From assembly GCF_040183065.1 (NCBI RefSeq), contig NC_091120.1, positions 195,623,772-195,687,771 on the forward strand: a stretch of 64,000 bases of DNA, read 5' to 3'. The position numbers and the translations under genes are program-made. Every line of letters starts with the position of its first letter. The first letter of the stretch is position 1. The DNA comes from Periplaneta americana. Lineage: Eukaryota > Arthropoda > Insecta > Blattodea > Blattidae. The notes below the pieces were generated by a model. It was not told where the DNA came from. It ran no database searches and worked only from the letters and a program-made list of their open reading frames with translations. This document shows positions 33,039 to 45,187 of the stretch, one piece after another.

Positions 33039-34494
33039 CAGGGACGTCATTTTATTTTTACTAATATTTTTAATATTAACCTGTCTATATGCAAATCTAG
33101 TCTTTCAGGTAAGGTTCCCTGTAAAGCAGATTTGAATAATTTCAAGGGAAAAATTGTTCCGGGGCCGGGTATCTGCTTTACAGGGAGCCTTACCTGAAAG
33201 ACTAGATTTGCATAATATATACGTCACTGTGTACGTTAACAGAAAACCACAATTCCAAGTCACACAGAGTTTGTGTGCACTCGATGTGGGTCTCTGGCGC
33301 TTCGTCAGCCCACGCGAGTTGTGTGGATATAAAGGGAAAAGTTGAGACGGTGTCGGGTGGAGTTCCCGGGATCGATACCCGGGACCGGAACAATTTTTCC
33401 CTTGAAATTATTCAAACCTGTCTATATCTTTGGATTAAAGGTCTAGAACCAGAAACACCGCTTACTCCCCCTTCCAAGACTGGAGTTCTGTGATACTGGC
33501 GTAATATACAAACAAATCACTTTACTAGGTATAGGAGAGAAGAAAAGTAGTTCATCCATTTATGTAAACTAGGAAATATCGCAATTTTGAGTTTGATAAT
33601 TTTCATTAGGTTTTCGTTTAATCAAAATACAGTACAGTATTAACAATGAGTGCTTTTACTTACAAATTGAGCTATCCATTCGGACTCATTAATTATGCAG
33701 TGTATATTATACTGTCTACAGCACATTAGCGTACAATATAGAGAATGAAGTTAAATTTAAAAATAATCATAATATGGATATTTAAACACATTTTTGAAAA
33801 TGGTGGCCGTTCATTTCGATACAGGCTTCAGTTCTAATGTGCATATTATCGCACAATAGACTATTGTACCTAATTTCAATTACCAGTTTCGTCCTTCGTA
33901 CGAGTAACTCATATTGAAATAATTCTGTACCTACTCTATAAAAGAGTACCTTACGTACTGTAAATTCAATCTTCACTTCTGTTCGATTCCCAAAAGATAA
34001 AATTACTCAGAAATGCTATCTACTGTCCGTTCAAGTGGTTTTGTCGCAGGATCGTAGAAAGGGGGGGGGAAATCACGTGACAGTTAATTACTTAACGAGG
34101 TCCTTTTATTTAAGTTACTTTAAACAGTTGTATAATATTACATAGACGTCCAATTCCTAACAGAAATTAATGTTCTCAGAAAAGATCTAGGACAGCCCAG
34201 CCACTAGCCTTTACAGAGGGGCGAACAGAAGCAGGTGGGGGAAACCGGGATGCGACGTAGGCAAACGGACAGTACCTGTGCGAAAATATGATTCAATATT
34301 GAAAGCTCTTTCGTCACTGGAAAACACGAACATATTTCTGAAACGTACTATACTCACTAACTCAGTACTGCTTACGCGGCCTCAGTTCTGTGTGGAGAAG
34401 GGTTGGAAGTTTACTAGTAGAGGGGGTGGGAGTGAAGTACATTAAAAAACTCAGGTACAATAAAAACTGAAGTAAAAATAAAATGATGTCCCTG
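33039..34494 (+). mobile_element. TE-X copy 3, containing a nested tRNA-like retroposon
   Basis: Same orientation as copy 1. Ends CAGGGACGTCATTTTATTT and ...GATGTCCCTG, with TA at 33037-33038 and 34495-34496. Removing the nested 324-bp insertion plus one 13-bp duplication leaves 1119 bp, within one base of copy 1. Confidence 0.87.
33091..33414 (+). mobile_element. Foldback tRNA-like retroposon FB-B, core-deleted (13-bp TSD)
   Basis: A 324-bp insertion in TE-X copy 3 between AACCTGTCTATAT copies (33078-33090, 33415-33427); the target is unbroken in TE-X copy 1. Order: a 40-bp hairpin arm (from 33091), a loop with antisense tail and the 3' part of an antisense tRNA-like unit, the reverse arm (to about 33210), a leader, then a sense tRNA-like unit. 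That unit has lost about 52 nt, leaving TTCCCGGGATCGATACCC. The loss fits deletion between the two TCCCGGG repeats of the intact unit (acceptor and T stem). T5 at 33394-33398. Confidence 0.82.
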
Positions 34495-34515
34495 TAGAAG
34501 ACAGAGTTTGATCAG

Positions 34516-34918
34516 TAATATATACCAAAGAAGGTGCTTAGGAAAATATTTGGGGCTAAGAGGGATGAAGTTACAGGAGAATGGAGAAAGTTACACAACG
34601 CAGAGCTGCACGCATTGTATTCTTCACCTGACATAATTAGGAACTTAAAATCCAGACGTTTGAGATGGGCAGGGCATGTAGCACGTATGGGCGAATCCAG
34701 AAATGCATATATAGTGTTAGTTGGGAGACCGGAGGGAAAAAGACCTTTAGGGAGGCCGAGACGTAGATGGGAGGATATTAAAATGGATTTGAGGGAGGTG
34801 GGGTATGATGATACAGACTGGATTAATCTTGCACAGGATAGGGACCGCTGGCGGGCTTATGTGAGGGCGGCAATGAACCTTCGGGTTCCTTAAAAGCCAT
34901 TTGTAAGTAAGTAAGTAA
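34516..34918 (+). pseudogene. LINE-A copy d, 3' end
   Basis: Open from 34534 for 119 codons ([18 protein letters not shown] to [11 protein letters not shown] stop), i.e. the intact C-terminus of the LINE-A RT protein, then AAAAGCCATTTG and GTAA repeats. One small deletion removes an Asn codon (WEDIK for WEDNIK). It begins 20 bp after TE-X copy 3 and is severely 5'-truncated. Confidence 0.88.
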
Positions 34919-35602
34919 TATACACTAAAGTTTATGCAACACCAAAAAGGATACATGTGACTGAAATGAAATTGATACTATAGATTAGATACATGACAAT
35001 ACACAAATGATTAGAATTACAGCACTGTACCTGATCTGTGACAGATTTCAGTATGGTGTGAAGCCTCCATGCGCTGCAATCAGAGCCTCTAAGCGTCGTG
35101 GCATGGAATCAAAGAGGACCTGGATATGTTCCTGGGGAATCTCCCTCCACGCAGTTTGTATGCGAGTCCACAAAGTGTCAGGAGTGGGTGCTGGAGGACC
35201 ATGACGAACAAGTTGCCGACCAATCATATCCCAGACATGTTCGATGGGCGAAATGTCTGGCGAACGTGCAGGCCAGAGAAGCAGTGATACCCGTCGTTCT
35301 TCGCAGAAGGTTTGCACAATCCTCGCCACATGTGGCCAGGCATTGTCCTGCTGAAATATGGCATGTGGAGATGCCTGAAGGAGGGGCAGTACCTCGGGCT
35401 CTAAAACCTCCCTAAATGTAGCGGTTGCTGTTCAGATTGCCCTGAATACGTAGGAGGCGAGATCGCATATTGTATCCAATGGCGCCCCAAACCATTACAC
35501 TAGGCAATTTTCTGCTATGCCGCTCAACAATGCAGGCTCTCGGATTGCATTCACAACGGTAGCGTGTAACATGTATGCGGCCATCTTTGTAGGACAAGTT
35601 GA
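34919..35602 (-). pseudogene. Tc1/Tc3-like transposase, truncated
   Basis: The minus strand encodes the C-terminal two thirds of a Tc1-family transposase. From 35597 it reads SYKDGRIHVTRYR, LPSVMVWGAIGYN and LNSNRYI. A single-base insertion at about 35414 shifts frame, then HAIFQQDNAWPHVAR carries the second catalytic Asp. From 35329 the frame has WPARSPDISPIEHVWDMIG with the third catalytic residue (IEHVWD) and runs to the stop. The N-terminal DNA-binding part is missing and LINE-A copy e begins directly at that edge. The low-coordinate flank (ACACTAAAGTTTATGCAACA) may be the terminal repeat. Otherwise little decayed. Confidence 0.85.
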
Positions 35603-35607
35603 AAAGG

Positions 35608-35931
35608 GAGCAACAGTAACAAATATAAATGACACTCAGGAGGGAACTAAACGCAGAATAAATATGGAAAATGCGTGTTATTTGGTTGAGAAGCTTTTAT
35701 CATCCAGTCTGCTGTCAAAAAAGCAGAAAGTTAAAATTTATTTAACAGTTATACTACCGGTTGTTATGGTTGTGAAACTTGGACTCTTACTTTCAGAGAG
35801 GAACAGAGATTAAGGGTGTTCGAGAATAAGGTTCTTAGGAAAATATTTGGGGCTAATAGGGATGAAGTTACAGGAGAATGGAGAAAGTTACACAAAACAA
35901 AAACTGCACGCATTGTATTCTTCACCTGACA
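35608..35931 (+). pseudogene. LINE-A copy e, internal fragment
   Basis: Covers [12 protein letters not shown] to the LHALYSSPD region of LINE-A with a frameshift near 35760 (CETWTL region). It stops at CACCTGACAT exactly where a minus-strand SINE begins with a T-run. Confidence 0.83.
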
Positions 35932-36155
35932 TTTTTTTTTTGGTTTGTTATTTAACGACGCTGTATCAACTACTAGGTGATTTAGCGTCATTGACATTGG
36001 TGATAATGAGATGGTATTTGGCGAGATGAGGCCGAGGATTCGCCATAGATTACCTCGCATTCACCTTACGGTTGGGGAAAACCTCGGAAAAATCCAACCA
36101 GGTACTGAGCCCAAGCGGGGATCGAGCCCGCGCCCGAGCGCAACTTTAGACCAGC
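35932..36155 (-). mobile_element. tRNA-derived SINE, type-1, minus strand
   Basis: A T9 run and family tail (TTATTTAACGACGCTGTATC), body, and a head with B box GGCTCGATCCCCGCTTGG-like sequence near 36117-36130. The A-box part of the head is truncated at about 36155. Confidence 0.83.
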
Positions 36156-36164
36156 AGGCAAGCT

Positions 36165-36505
36165 GGATGGAGATGGCTATGACAATGTGATACCAAAGAA
36201 ATAATAATGCAACATCTGTACATCTAGGATAGTGCAAAAAATAGAGTTTCTCACATCGCATTAGACACTATGAAAGTCTGAAATCAAATTTAACTACGAA
36301 ATTACTGGGATTTTAATATGAAGAGGTTAGAAAGTAGCAGGAGAACATGATGGATGGAGATGGTTATGACATGTGATACCAGAGAAATAATAATGCAACA
36401 TCTGTACATCTATGATACAGTGCAAAAACCACATTTTCTCACATCACATTAGACACTATGAAAGTCTGAAATCAAATTATCTAAGTAAGTACTGGGATTT
36501 TTGGA
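36165..36505. repeat. 187-bp tandem repeat, two units plus distal third
   Basis: Units from 36165 and 36352 share GGATGGAGATGG, AAATAATAATGCAACATCTG and ACACTATGAAAGTCTGAAAT. The spacer GAGGTTAGAAAGTAGCAGGA and unit start reappear at 37968-38032 after the LINE-D/microsatellite block, so a third unit was split by that insertion. Confidence 0.8.
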
Positions 36506-37337
36506 CACAACTATCAACAATATACCTCTACTAGAAACATCAACAACCAAATTTCTTGGTTTGCATATTAATAATACAATAAATTGGAAAAATAATATCC
36601 AAGAAATAACCCCCAAACTTAGCTCAGCATGCTTCGCAATTAGGTCGTTACAACAATTTCTAAACAGCAGTATCTTAAAGACAATATATTTTGCCTATTT
36701 TCATTCCATTATGTCCTACGGAATAATATTTTGGGGAAATTCTGCAGATAGTAAAAATATATTGTTATTACAAAAAAGAGCCATTAGAATAACAGTTGGA
36801 GCAAAGGCTAGAGAATCATGTAGATTATTTTCTTTTTTAATTAGAGATTCTAACCTTATCAAATCAATACATATACTCTCTAATAAATTTCCTCTTATGT
36901 AATAAAGAAAATTTTCCAACTAACTCAGCCATACATAGTATAAATACCCGCAGAAGGAATGATTTTCATACGCCATCATCAAATTTATCATGCTATCAAA
37001 GGGGAGTACGTTACATGGCGATAAAAATGTTCAATAGTCTTCCTGAAGACATTAAGAATCATAGCCAAAACCCTGCATTATTTAAGGTAAAACTAAACAA
37101 TTACTTAATATCTCACACTTTCTATTCTGTAGATGAATTCTTGACATTTCACAGTACCGTGTAAATATTATAATACTATTAAATAGTAAACATATTACAT
37201 TGTATAAAATATTATTGTTATTAAGGTATTAATTCTGTACAAATTTCACATTTGCATTTTATTGTTAAACGTAAGAATTGGACATGTTCTTTATTCTATG
37301 CTATAAAGCAAATGTAAGAATATTATGGAACGAATAA

Positions 37338-37338
<1 letters not shown>
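36506..37338 (+). pseudogene. LINE-D 3' end (jockey/CR1-like RT C-terminus)
   Basis: The plus-strand frame from 36501 reads TKFLGLHINNTINWKNNI, LSSACFAIRSLQQFLNS, YFAYFHSIMSYGIIFWGNS and LLLQKRAIRITVGAKARESC, the thumb/C-terminal region of jockey-type non-LTR RTs. A frameshift near 36840 is followed by VRYMAIKMFNSLPEDIKNH and a stop. Then a 3' UTR of about 190 bp ends directly in (TCTA)n. 5'-truncated. The clade is inferred from motif style. Confidence 0.85.
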
Positions 37339-37966
<628 letters not shown>

Positions 37967-38032
37967 GAGGTTACAGAGGAGCAGAGGAACATGGTGGACG
38001 GAGGTGGCAATGACAGTGTGATAACTGAAAAA

Positions 38033-38945
38033 TAATAAACTGATATTTATTCACATAAATTGTAGGAATTTATTTATTTTTGTACAGGAAATGTGTTGGA
38101 CCTCCAAAAAGGGTCCTCAGTATTGTAACCATTAGCTAAAGGAGCTAAACATAACCATGGAATACACCATGGCAGACAAAAAAAAAGTTTTAAAACATTA
38201 ATTACACAGTATTTTCTCCATAATAGTACAACATTTAAAAAAGGACAGGGTTATGTATATAATATTTATACTTAAAAATTAACACGAAGTATTATTATAA
38301 AACTCTTGTTACAATGGTTATTACATTACTTGAGTAGTATACACAGTGCACTTCATTTTAATTTACCCAGACATGTCTTAAAATACAAAAGTGCACTACA
38401 TACACGCGTAAGAAATGCTCATATAAGATTAAAATTAACATTGCAACATGTAATAGATACTTATGTTCATATCTGTACATACAAAATAACATAAACTTGT
38501 ACTTTTATTACATTAATAAAAATAAAAAGGAAAGAAACAAGAAATATACTGTGGAGGAATCAATTTTATAAACCGATAAACTAGGAAAAACTTCAATTTC
38601 AACTTACTTCATTCCCATCTAAGTGACAATGATGTTATTTTAAGGTATCTTACTAACATTATCAGAGTTTGCTAGGATAGACTGAGAAATAGTGCAACAC
38701 AGGCATATGTGCAATAATTTTTTACGCAAACTTCACATTTTATAAGCAGGAAGAGGTATTCTACTCTCACTATATTCTCCGCATACTGTAACTGAGCCAT
38801 GAAAGAACTTTAAATAGTTTTCTTCTTTAAAGACAGATAGAACTTTTTTAAAAAGATGCATTTTTGATACACACGCATTTATTTTGAGGTAAATATATTT
38901 AAAAGTAGTTAATTTAAAGGAAGCTTTTAATACAAAAAGAAGCAT
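38033..38945. other. Unassigned AT-rich sequence
   Basis: No repeat partner or coding domain found. Confidence 0.4.
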
Positions 38946-39690
38946 CTTCTGCGGACCTCTGGAGAAAGAATTGAGGAAAAGACTAAGTGATGTGCTTTGT
39001 GTGAAGTGTAGCATTGTATGACGTAGAAACATGGACATTACGACGAAGTGATGAGAAGAGACTAGCATTTGAAATGTAGATATGAAGAAGGATGGAGCGT
39101 GTGAACTGGACAGACAGAATAAGAAACGGAGCTGTGTTGGAAAGAGTGGACGAAGAAAGAATGATGCTGAAACTGATCAGGAAGAGGAAAAAGAATTGAT
39201 GGGTCACTGGTTAAGAAGAAACTAACTTCTGAAGAATGTACTGGAAGGAATGGTGAACAGAAGAAGAGTTCAGGGCAGAAGAAAATATCAGATGATAGAC
39301 GACATTAAGATATGAAGAGTTTGCGGGAAAAACGATGAATGTCACTTTTCTGTTAAGGATTAGATAATGATCTAATTGAGTCTATAAGTGCAAGATGTAG
39401 TGCTGTGTCTATAGAAAATAAAGGAAAGGATTACTATATTCGTGGTGATAATTCTCCTTTTTACCATTTTTCATAAGAACAACATTAAATTTCGTAGTGA
39501 TCCATTGAATTAGATAATGACATCAACCTTAACAAAACTGTAACATTCATCATTTTTCCTGCGAACTCTTCATATGGATCATATCAGGAGACAAAGAGAA
39601 AGGCAGAAAATAGGAAAGACTGGAGAATGGTGGGTTTGCAGTGAAAGACCTGTCTTTGGGCAAAACACTAGGAATTAATGAATTTGGGGA
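38946..39690 (+). pseudogene. LINE-C copy 2, interrupted by a MITE
   Basis: Broken plus-strand frames give ETWTLRRSDEKRLAFEM, RRMERVNWTDRIRNGAVLERV, MMLKLIRKRKKN and LEGMVNRRRVQGRRK, then after the MITE KAENRKDWRMVGLQ. It matches LINE-C copy 1 (23575). Several stops. A 258-bp element splits it at 39314-39571. Confidence 0.82.
39314..39571. mobile_element. 258-bp MITE inside LINE-C
   Basis: Inverted ends GAAGAGTTTGCGGGAAAAAC and GTTTTTCC-type reverse (TTTTTCCTGCGAACTCTTC) extend to about 28 bp (through GATGAATG). ATAT lies on both sides (39310-39313, 39572-39575). The uninterrupted LINE-C copy 1 confirms the insertion point. No coding content. Confidence 0.8.
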
Positions 39691-40975
39691 AATTCGGATA
39701 AAAAAAAAAAGGTTATTTTATCCATTAATAAAAATCCTATTCTTCGAATTCTACCAGAAAATGGTATCAATTTACTTGTTCTCCTGCGGACATTTTTAAA
39801 AGCATACATATTGTGTTTATAACATAGTTCTTATGGCACAGTTCTTACCCGAATCACTTGAAAATTTCTGAGAATGTAATAAGCGAAAGGATTAAAATTT
39901 CTTCGAGTTTTTATGTCCATTGAGTTTTAGTATAAAGTTTGACAGTTTGAATTCCTTAATGAGTATATGGGATAATAAATTGCAATCTCTAATCACTTTA
40001 TCCCACGAGGGCACTGCAGCATGATGGTGCAAATTGTTTCATCAGATGTAAAGGAAATATACCAGAAGTCTATCCAGATTCTTCATTACTGGGATTGTTT
40101 CTCCTTGACCAGAAATCAACTGGAATAATTTATATTCCTTTAAAATCCCAATGAAAGAAAAACTGAAGGAGTTGAATATATAACTGTGGAAAGAATTTAA
40201 AGTTATTTTTAATACTTGAAGGAATTAAGAGAAAGAAAGGAAGAGAAAATATTTCAATTTCTTAGATTCACCATTTCACTCATGATTCTGAAAGTGACTT
40301 CATGTTTAACTAGTCAAAGAACTATTACTAAAAAATGTTTTCGAATATCACATAACACACATCAAATCCCAACTCTCCTATTAATTTGAAGACATTTACA
40401 CCAAAAATAACTAAAATTTATGAAAACTTCGCCTAGATATTTTGTCCATCTTAGCAAGAGACTTAATAGAATACATGTATGATATGAAATGGTAGTAGTA
40501 ACCAGAATATAAGCTGTAAACTGCAATATCCTTTAAAAACTCTGAATAAAACACCTCAACCTTAAGATCTATCTTCATCACAAAACATAAAAATGTATGT
40601 ACATCATTCAACTTCATTTCCGAACTGGTATGGTGAAAGTATTGAATCCATGATGGTAATATTATGACCTTCTTATTAATTATAACTGTAATACAGGTAG
40701 TTGAATATATATGACCTTCTGAAACCGCACATTCTTTTCATTATTAATTATTACAGTATGCTACTATGTTATGGTGCTTTGAGAAAACAAATATCTGGAA
40801 TACCAAGAAATGTTACGGGTTGCCAACTTATGAGAGTGAAGCAATATTGTAAAGAAACAGTAACACTTTCGATCCAGGGGTCTTTTCGTAAAAATCACTA
40901 ATAATATTACTTTATCAAAGTATTCTGTGAAATATTTTCTTTTATCCTGCTGTATGTAAGAAGTTTAGCTTAAAG
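39691..40975. other. Unassigned AT-rich sequence
   Basis: Several short frames, none with a domain. No repeats recognised. Confidence 0.4.
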
Positions 40976-41117
40976 TTGTACACATCCTCTTTCACTGTCT
41001 CAGTCACCCGTGAATGGAATTCTCTACCCCAGAAGATTAGGGGCTACCAGACAATAACCACTTTCAAGAAAAGGCTAAACGATTTCCTATGGGTGCAGTC
41101 AAATTGAAGTTATAATT

Positions 41118-41364
41118 GAGGGGCTTAGAACAAAAAGCAGGTAAGTGGCATTATTAAAAAAAATGAGGTAAGTGCGTGTTATGATAGCCCAAAAGGATGT
41201 TTCTTTGGGATAAAATCAGGTAAGTGATCACACTGTGCAGTGCTGCTATATGGGCATCATTTCACCAAACTAGTGTATAATATTCCATTGCATGTAGAAT
41301 TTTAACTGTAATTTCCTCAAAACTAGGTTTCCGTCACTTACCTGCTTTTTGTTCTAAGCCCCTC
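41118..41364. mobile_element. 247-bp MITE inside LINE-E
   Basis: Perfect inverted ends GAGGGGCTTAGAACAAAAAG (extending to GCAGGTAAGTG) with AATT on each side. Because the flank is itself palindromic, the duplication could be 2-4 bp. GGTAAGTG recurs internally. Non-coding. Confidence 0.82.
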
Positions 41365-41414
41365 AATTGTGATTGAGTTTAATAATTTAATTTAATTTAG
41401 GTTTGACTATCATT

Positions 41415-41445
41415 ACTATTATTATTATTATTATTATTATTATTA
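41415..41445. repeat. (ATT)n microsatellite
   Basis: In the LINE-E 3' UTR. Confidence 0.9.
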
Positions 41446-41641
41446 CATAATTATTTTATTGGTGTTGTGAAGATGAAAAGAATTGTCATTGTATTATATT
41501 AATTATGTATTATATTGTCTTGTATTGTAGTATTGTATTATATTAATTATGTTATATTCATAGTATTGTAGTAATTTTCTATCATACTGGTTGAGTGGAA
41601 GAGAAGGCCGAATGGCCTTAACTCTGCCAGTTAAAATAAAC

Positions 41642-41642
<1 letters not shown>

Positions 41643-41691
<49 letters not shown>
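41643..41691. repeat. (ATT)n microsatellite (LINE-E tail)
   Basis: About sixteen units at the LINE-E 3' end. Confidence 0.93.
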
Positions 41692-41692
<1 letters not shown>

Positions 41693-41724
41693 TTTCCTAC
41701 AAAATTTAAATACGAGTACAATTC

Positions 41725-42020
41725 AACATGGTTTTCCAACCTTTTTCAACACGTAGCACACTAAAGGTGTAATTTAAATTCCCGTGGCACACTCATATAA
41801 TCTAAACCAGTGGTTCCTAACTACAGTGGAATTTTGTGGGGATGTGTTTACTGAATGTTGACTTACGCAGTGTTCACTAAAGTTGAGTCTTTTGAATTCA
41901 CTTTTTTACTACTCTTTTCATTTTTACTTTTCCAATTTTTGCAACGGCTTTACTATTTTCATTTTTTCGTGGCACACCAGCATATCATTTGCTGGTCACT
42001 GGTTGAAAATGGCTGCTCTG
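41725..42020. mobile_element. Possible non-autonomous hAT element
   Basis: Left ATGGTTTTCCAACCTTTTTC with nearby CACGTAGCACACT, and right GTGGCACACC...GGTTGAAAATGGCTGCTCTG. This has the look of hAT MITEs (CAG..GGTTTTCAACC ends, CACGGCACAC). Ends are diverged and no 8-bp duplication is visible. Confidence 0.4.
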
Positions 42021-44219
42021 GACCATATATGAAGTTATAACATAGGAATAAGTGTTTATATCTTGAGCTACATAAACAAGGAGCTTTATGCGAAAATATA
42101 GAAAGCATAACTGAGAAAATAAAGGTAAATGAAAGTACTGCAGTTGTTAAATTAGGTTATACCTGGGTTAAGTAACACAGGAAGTGAAAATGAGGAGAAT
42201 TTTGGAATACCGGCACTACAAATAAATCCTTTAACTGGTGTAGCCTACAGCAAATTGAGTGTGCAAGTCACAAAAGGCAAAATTGTTAAATGAACAACAA
42301 ACTACTTCACCAGTAACAAGTAACAACATTTCTAGCCTATGTAGGAAACATTATGAACTGGGGACGGGTTCAAATCCCAGTCGACCCACCCTGAATTTTG
42401 AGCCGAGCTCGACGCATCAGTCAATCATCTACTAGACCATCTCGCGACAGAGTTAATTTCATTAGCCTTTTCTCTAAATTTCTTACAAAAATTCCTATTG
42501 GCCGGCTGGTAGTTTCAAACAAATGCCGGGGAGAGAATCGAGTTTTTTTGTTTATATTCAGTAGCAGAGCACTTCACTCTGGAGTTCACTTTTGCCGTGG
42601 AAGGTTGTTTCGAGATACACTGGAGCAGTTAAGTTCACTCGGAACTATAGGTCGGCTAGTTAGTTGTATTTAGCAAGTTACACTGACTTCGGGATTCTAT
42701 CTTCTACGATTAACTCGGTTATGGATGCAGTCGACATGTTTAAGGTTGTATTCAATGTATTATGGCACAGTTAATTTTGCAGTATGAGCTGGTTCGGTAT
42801 TTGTTGTATTTGACCACGATACATTTGTTAAATTGTTAATGAGAATATCCGCGAGTGGTAATGTCTTGCTTTATGTATCAGATACTGCGGCATTTTAGTT
42901 TGGTTAGTTATGTCGCGTGGTACATATTATGTACAGGAAGTGAAGTGGTTTGAGGAATTGATTTGCGTGAGTAGGGAGATACAGTGTACTTATGTTGTCT
43001 TCAAAATTTTCCGAGATAGCCCGGGCAGAATTATGACTGATGTTATTATATCGTGGAAAAGGTTGGACCGAATTTGTATACCTTGTTGCTTGTTTTACTT
43101 TTCATTTACAAGTTGAGTATTGCCATTTCAGATTATTCGATTTACTAATCCGAGTGTATTGCAATCCTAGTATACTTACGTGGCTACGCGAATTCTAACG
43201 TATCATTGGTATACATATATACTCTTTTCTCTCTCTCTCTCTCTGCATTATGGGTACTGTAATAGTACAGAGATTTGTAGTATTTATATATTGTATTTAA
43301 CAATTAATCTTTAATTAATTATTTGTGTATTGATCTGATGTGTGACTGTTTATTGCAGGTTGTTTTACCTTTGATGCAACGAGTTAATATCTGGAGCCTG
43401 TTGTTTGTCTCTTTGTGGGAATCACTGAAATCTAATTGGGTATTTAATAGGGTTGTGGAAACCGCTGGACATTGGGGTTGAAATTTATATGTTGTTTGAG
43501 ATGTTATGACAATGTTCCAGCGGGAAGATATTTTATAGGTCATCAACCTGTTGTTTGTGAATTTCCCGATTACACTGAATTAGGAATTTAGGAATGTATT
43601 GGGACATATCACTGAAAGTGTTGAAGGTTCTGGACTTTACTTATGGTTGTATTTCAGATTAATTTGTTATATCATTTTTCGTTTCCATTTAACTTCATAC
43701 TTTCTTTGTTCGCTTCATCAAATTAATTATGTACTTGTTGTTTATTATTTGTTAATTATATTTGTTATCATAAATTCACATTATCTACTTTTTTCTAAGT
43801 CTTCCATTGCGCATATCCCGATCATCCAATGCACCAGATTCCATCTGGCGAGTAACATCCCGGTATTCTCGAGTCTTGAGAAGAGTATTGAAGAGGGGCA
43901 AGGAAATCAATTACTACGATCAATTATCAATCAATTATTACGATTATTACCGCTTCAATTTATAACTTTTGTTGGGCGAGCCCACTGACCAAGCAACACG
44001 AGTTTTCTCCAGGTACTCCTGTGACATCACAACAATTCTCAATCATCATCATAGCATGTGTGCAAAAAAATACGAATTATTGTTTGTTTTTATTCATAAT
44101 GGTTTCTGAAGTCAATTTTATTACTGAGTTAGCCTATAACTTCACAAATGTTGTCATAGTTGGGTGTAGTAAGTATAGTGGGAAATAAATATAGATATTA
44201 GTGACTAAGAGCGAAGTAA
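42021..44219. other. Unassigned 2.2-kb stretch
   Basis: No transposon domain. An orphan B-box-like GGTTCAAATCCCAG at 42368-42381 hints at a SINE remnant. (CT)n at 43227-43244. Short frames at 42398-42673 and 43599-43988 have no recognisable domain. A solo LTR or host 5' UTR is possible, but I see no decisive signal. Confidence 0.35.
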
Positions 44220-44224
44220 ATATA

Positions 44225-44690
44225 ATAAAACAATGGGGATCATTAATAAAATCATGAAACCTTCACTAGTACAAAGACACACAAGAATAGGCTTGTATAA
44301 AACCTTAGCACAGCCAGTATTAAGCTATGGTAGCGAAGCGTGGACTGTGAAGAATAAAGATGTCAGTAGAATAACAGCAAGTGAGATGAGGTTTATGAGA
44401 GCAACAGCTGGATATACTCGCTGGGATCATAAAAAAAATGAGGACCTAATGCAAGAACTTCAAATAGAACCCATTATGCAGTTCATCAGCAAATATCAAC
44501 TTCAGTGGAAGGGTCATCTCGAACGAATGAATCGATGCAGAATTCCAAAAGCACTGCTTCATTACCATCCATATGGCAAAAGATCTCTAGGCCGTCCAAA
44601 GAAGAGATGGACTGAAAATTCTAGTTTGAGACCGTAACAGGCCACTTGGCCTAATACTTGTTAGGAAGATGATGATGATGATGAGCGAAG
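44225..44690 (+). pseudogene. LINE-B RT C-terminal fragment, copy 1
   Basis: Open frame 44233-44637: MGIINKIMKPSLVQRHTRIG, YKTLAQPVLSYGSEAWTVKN, ASEMRFMRATAGYTRWDHKK, LQWKGHLERMNRCRIPKAL and GRPKKRWTENS, the C-terminal region of an endonuclease-RT type LINE distinct from LINE-A. Then AACAGGCCACTTGGCCTAAT and a (GAT)n tail. 5'-truncated with the frame still open, so moderately young. Confidence 0.85.
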
Positions 44691-45187
44691 TTGTGTTGTG
44701 TGAGTGAAATACCGAATAATAAGATATATGAAACTATAAGAACGACATATGTTACCATCACGGATTCAACACTTTTATCACAGATTCAGTCACTAACCAA
44801 TGTAATGATGATTAATATATTCTTCCAAAAGTTTGAAAACGAACTGCACAGATTTTTAAACGTTTTGACTCCTCCACTAAAAGAATAAAAAAGAATTAAC
44901 AAAAAAATGTACAAAACATTCTTATATGAACATTTCTTTCTCTTGAGATTTGAACTCTATAATCTTCATACACAATTGCTTTCTCGATGGAAATGTCAAA
45001 AGATTCCTAATCCCCATAATACAGTGTATGTATATAAAGCCCCATTGGTCCAGGACACAATGCATAAATCAAAGTATTTCAGTTTAAGCTGTCGAGGTGC
45101 ATTTCATCAATGCAATATTGAGTATCACTTGGACTGCCATTTTATAGAAATTAAGAACAAAAGAGAATTAAAACGGTTTTTTATGAA
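44691..45187. other. Unassigned sequence
   Basis: A 113-codon frame (44907-45248) runs into the hairpin below and shows no domain. Confidence 0.4.

Larger units (their letters stand above)
40976..41641 (+). pseudogene. LINE-E 3' end, interrupted by a MITE
   Basis: The plus strand shows FTVSVTREWNSLPQKI-like sequence (about 40995-41040, TVSVTREWNSLPQKI reading) and FKKRLNDFLWVQSN before a stop, a typical non-LTR RT C-terminus. A MITE (41118-41364) follows directly, then a 3' UTR with (ATT)n, and the terminal GGTTGAGTGGAAGAGAAGGCC block ending in AAAATAAACC and (ATT)n. The last block recurs at 23900. Confidence 0.72.

Noticed and set aside
33039..34494. TE-X as a hAT element because of its CAGGG ends
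   Set aside because: None of the three copies has an 8-bp duplication; TA flanks are constant.
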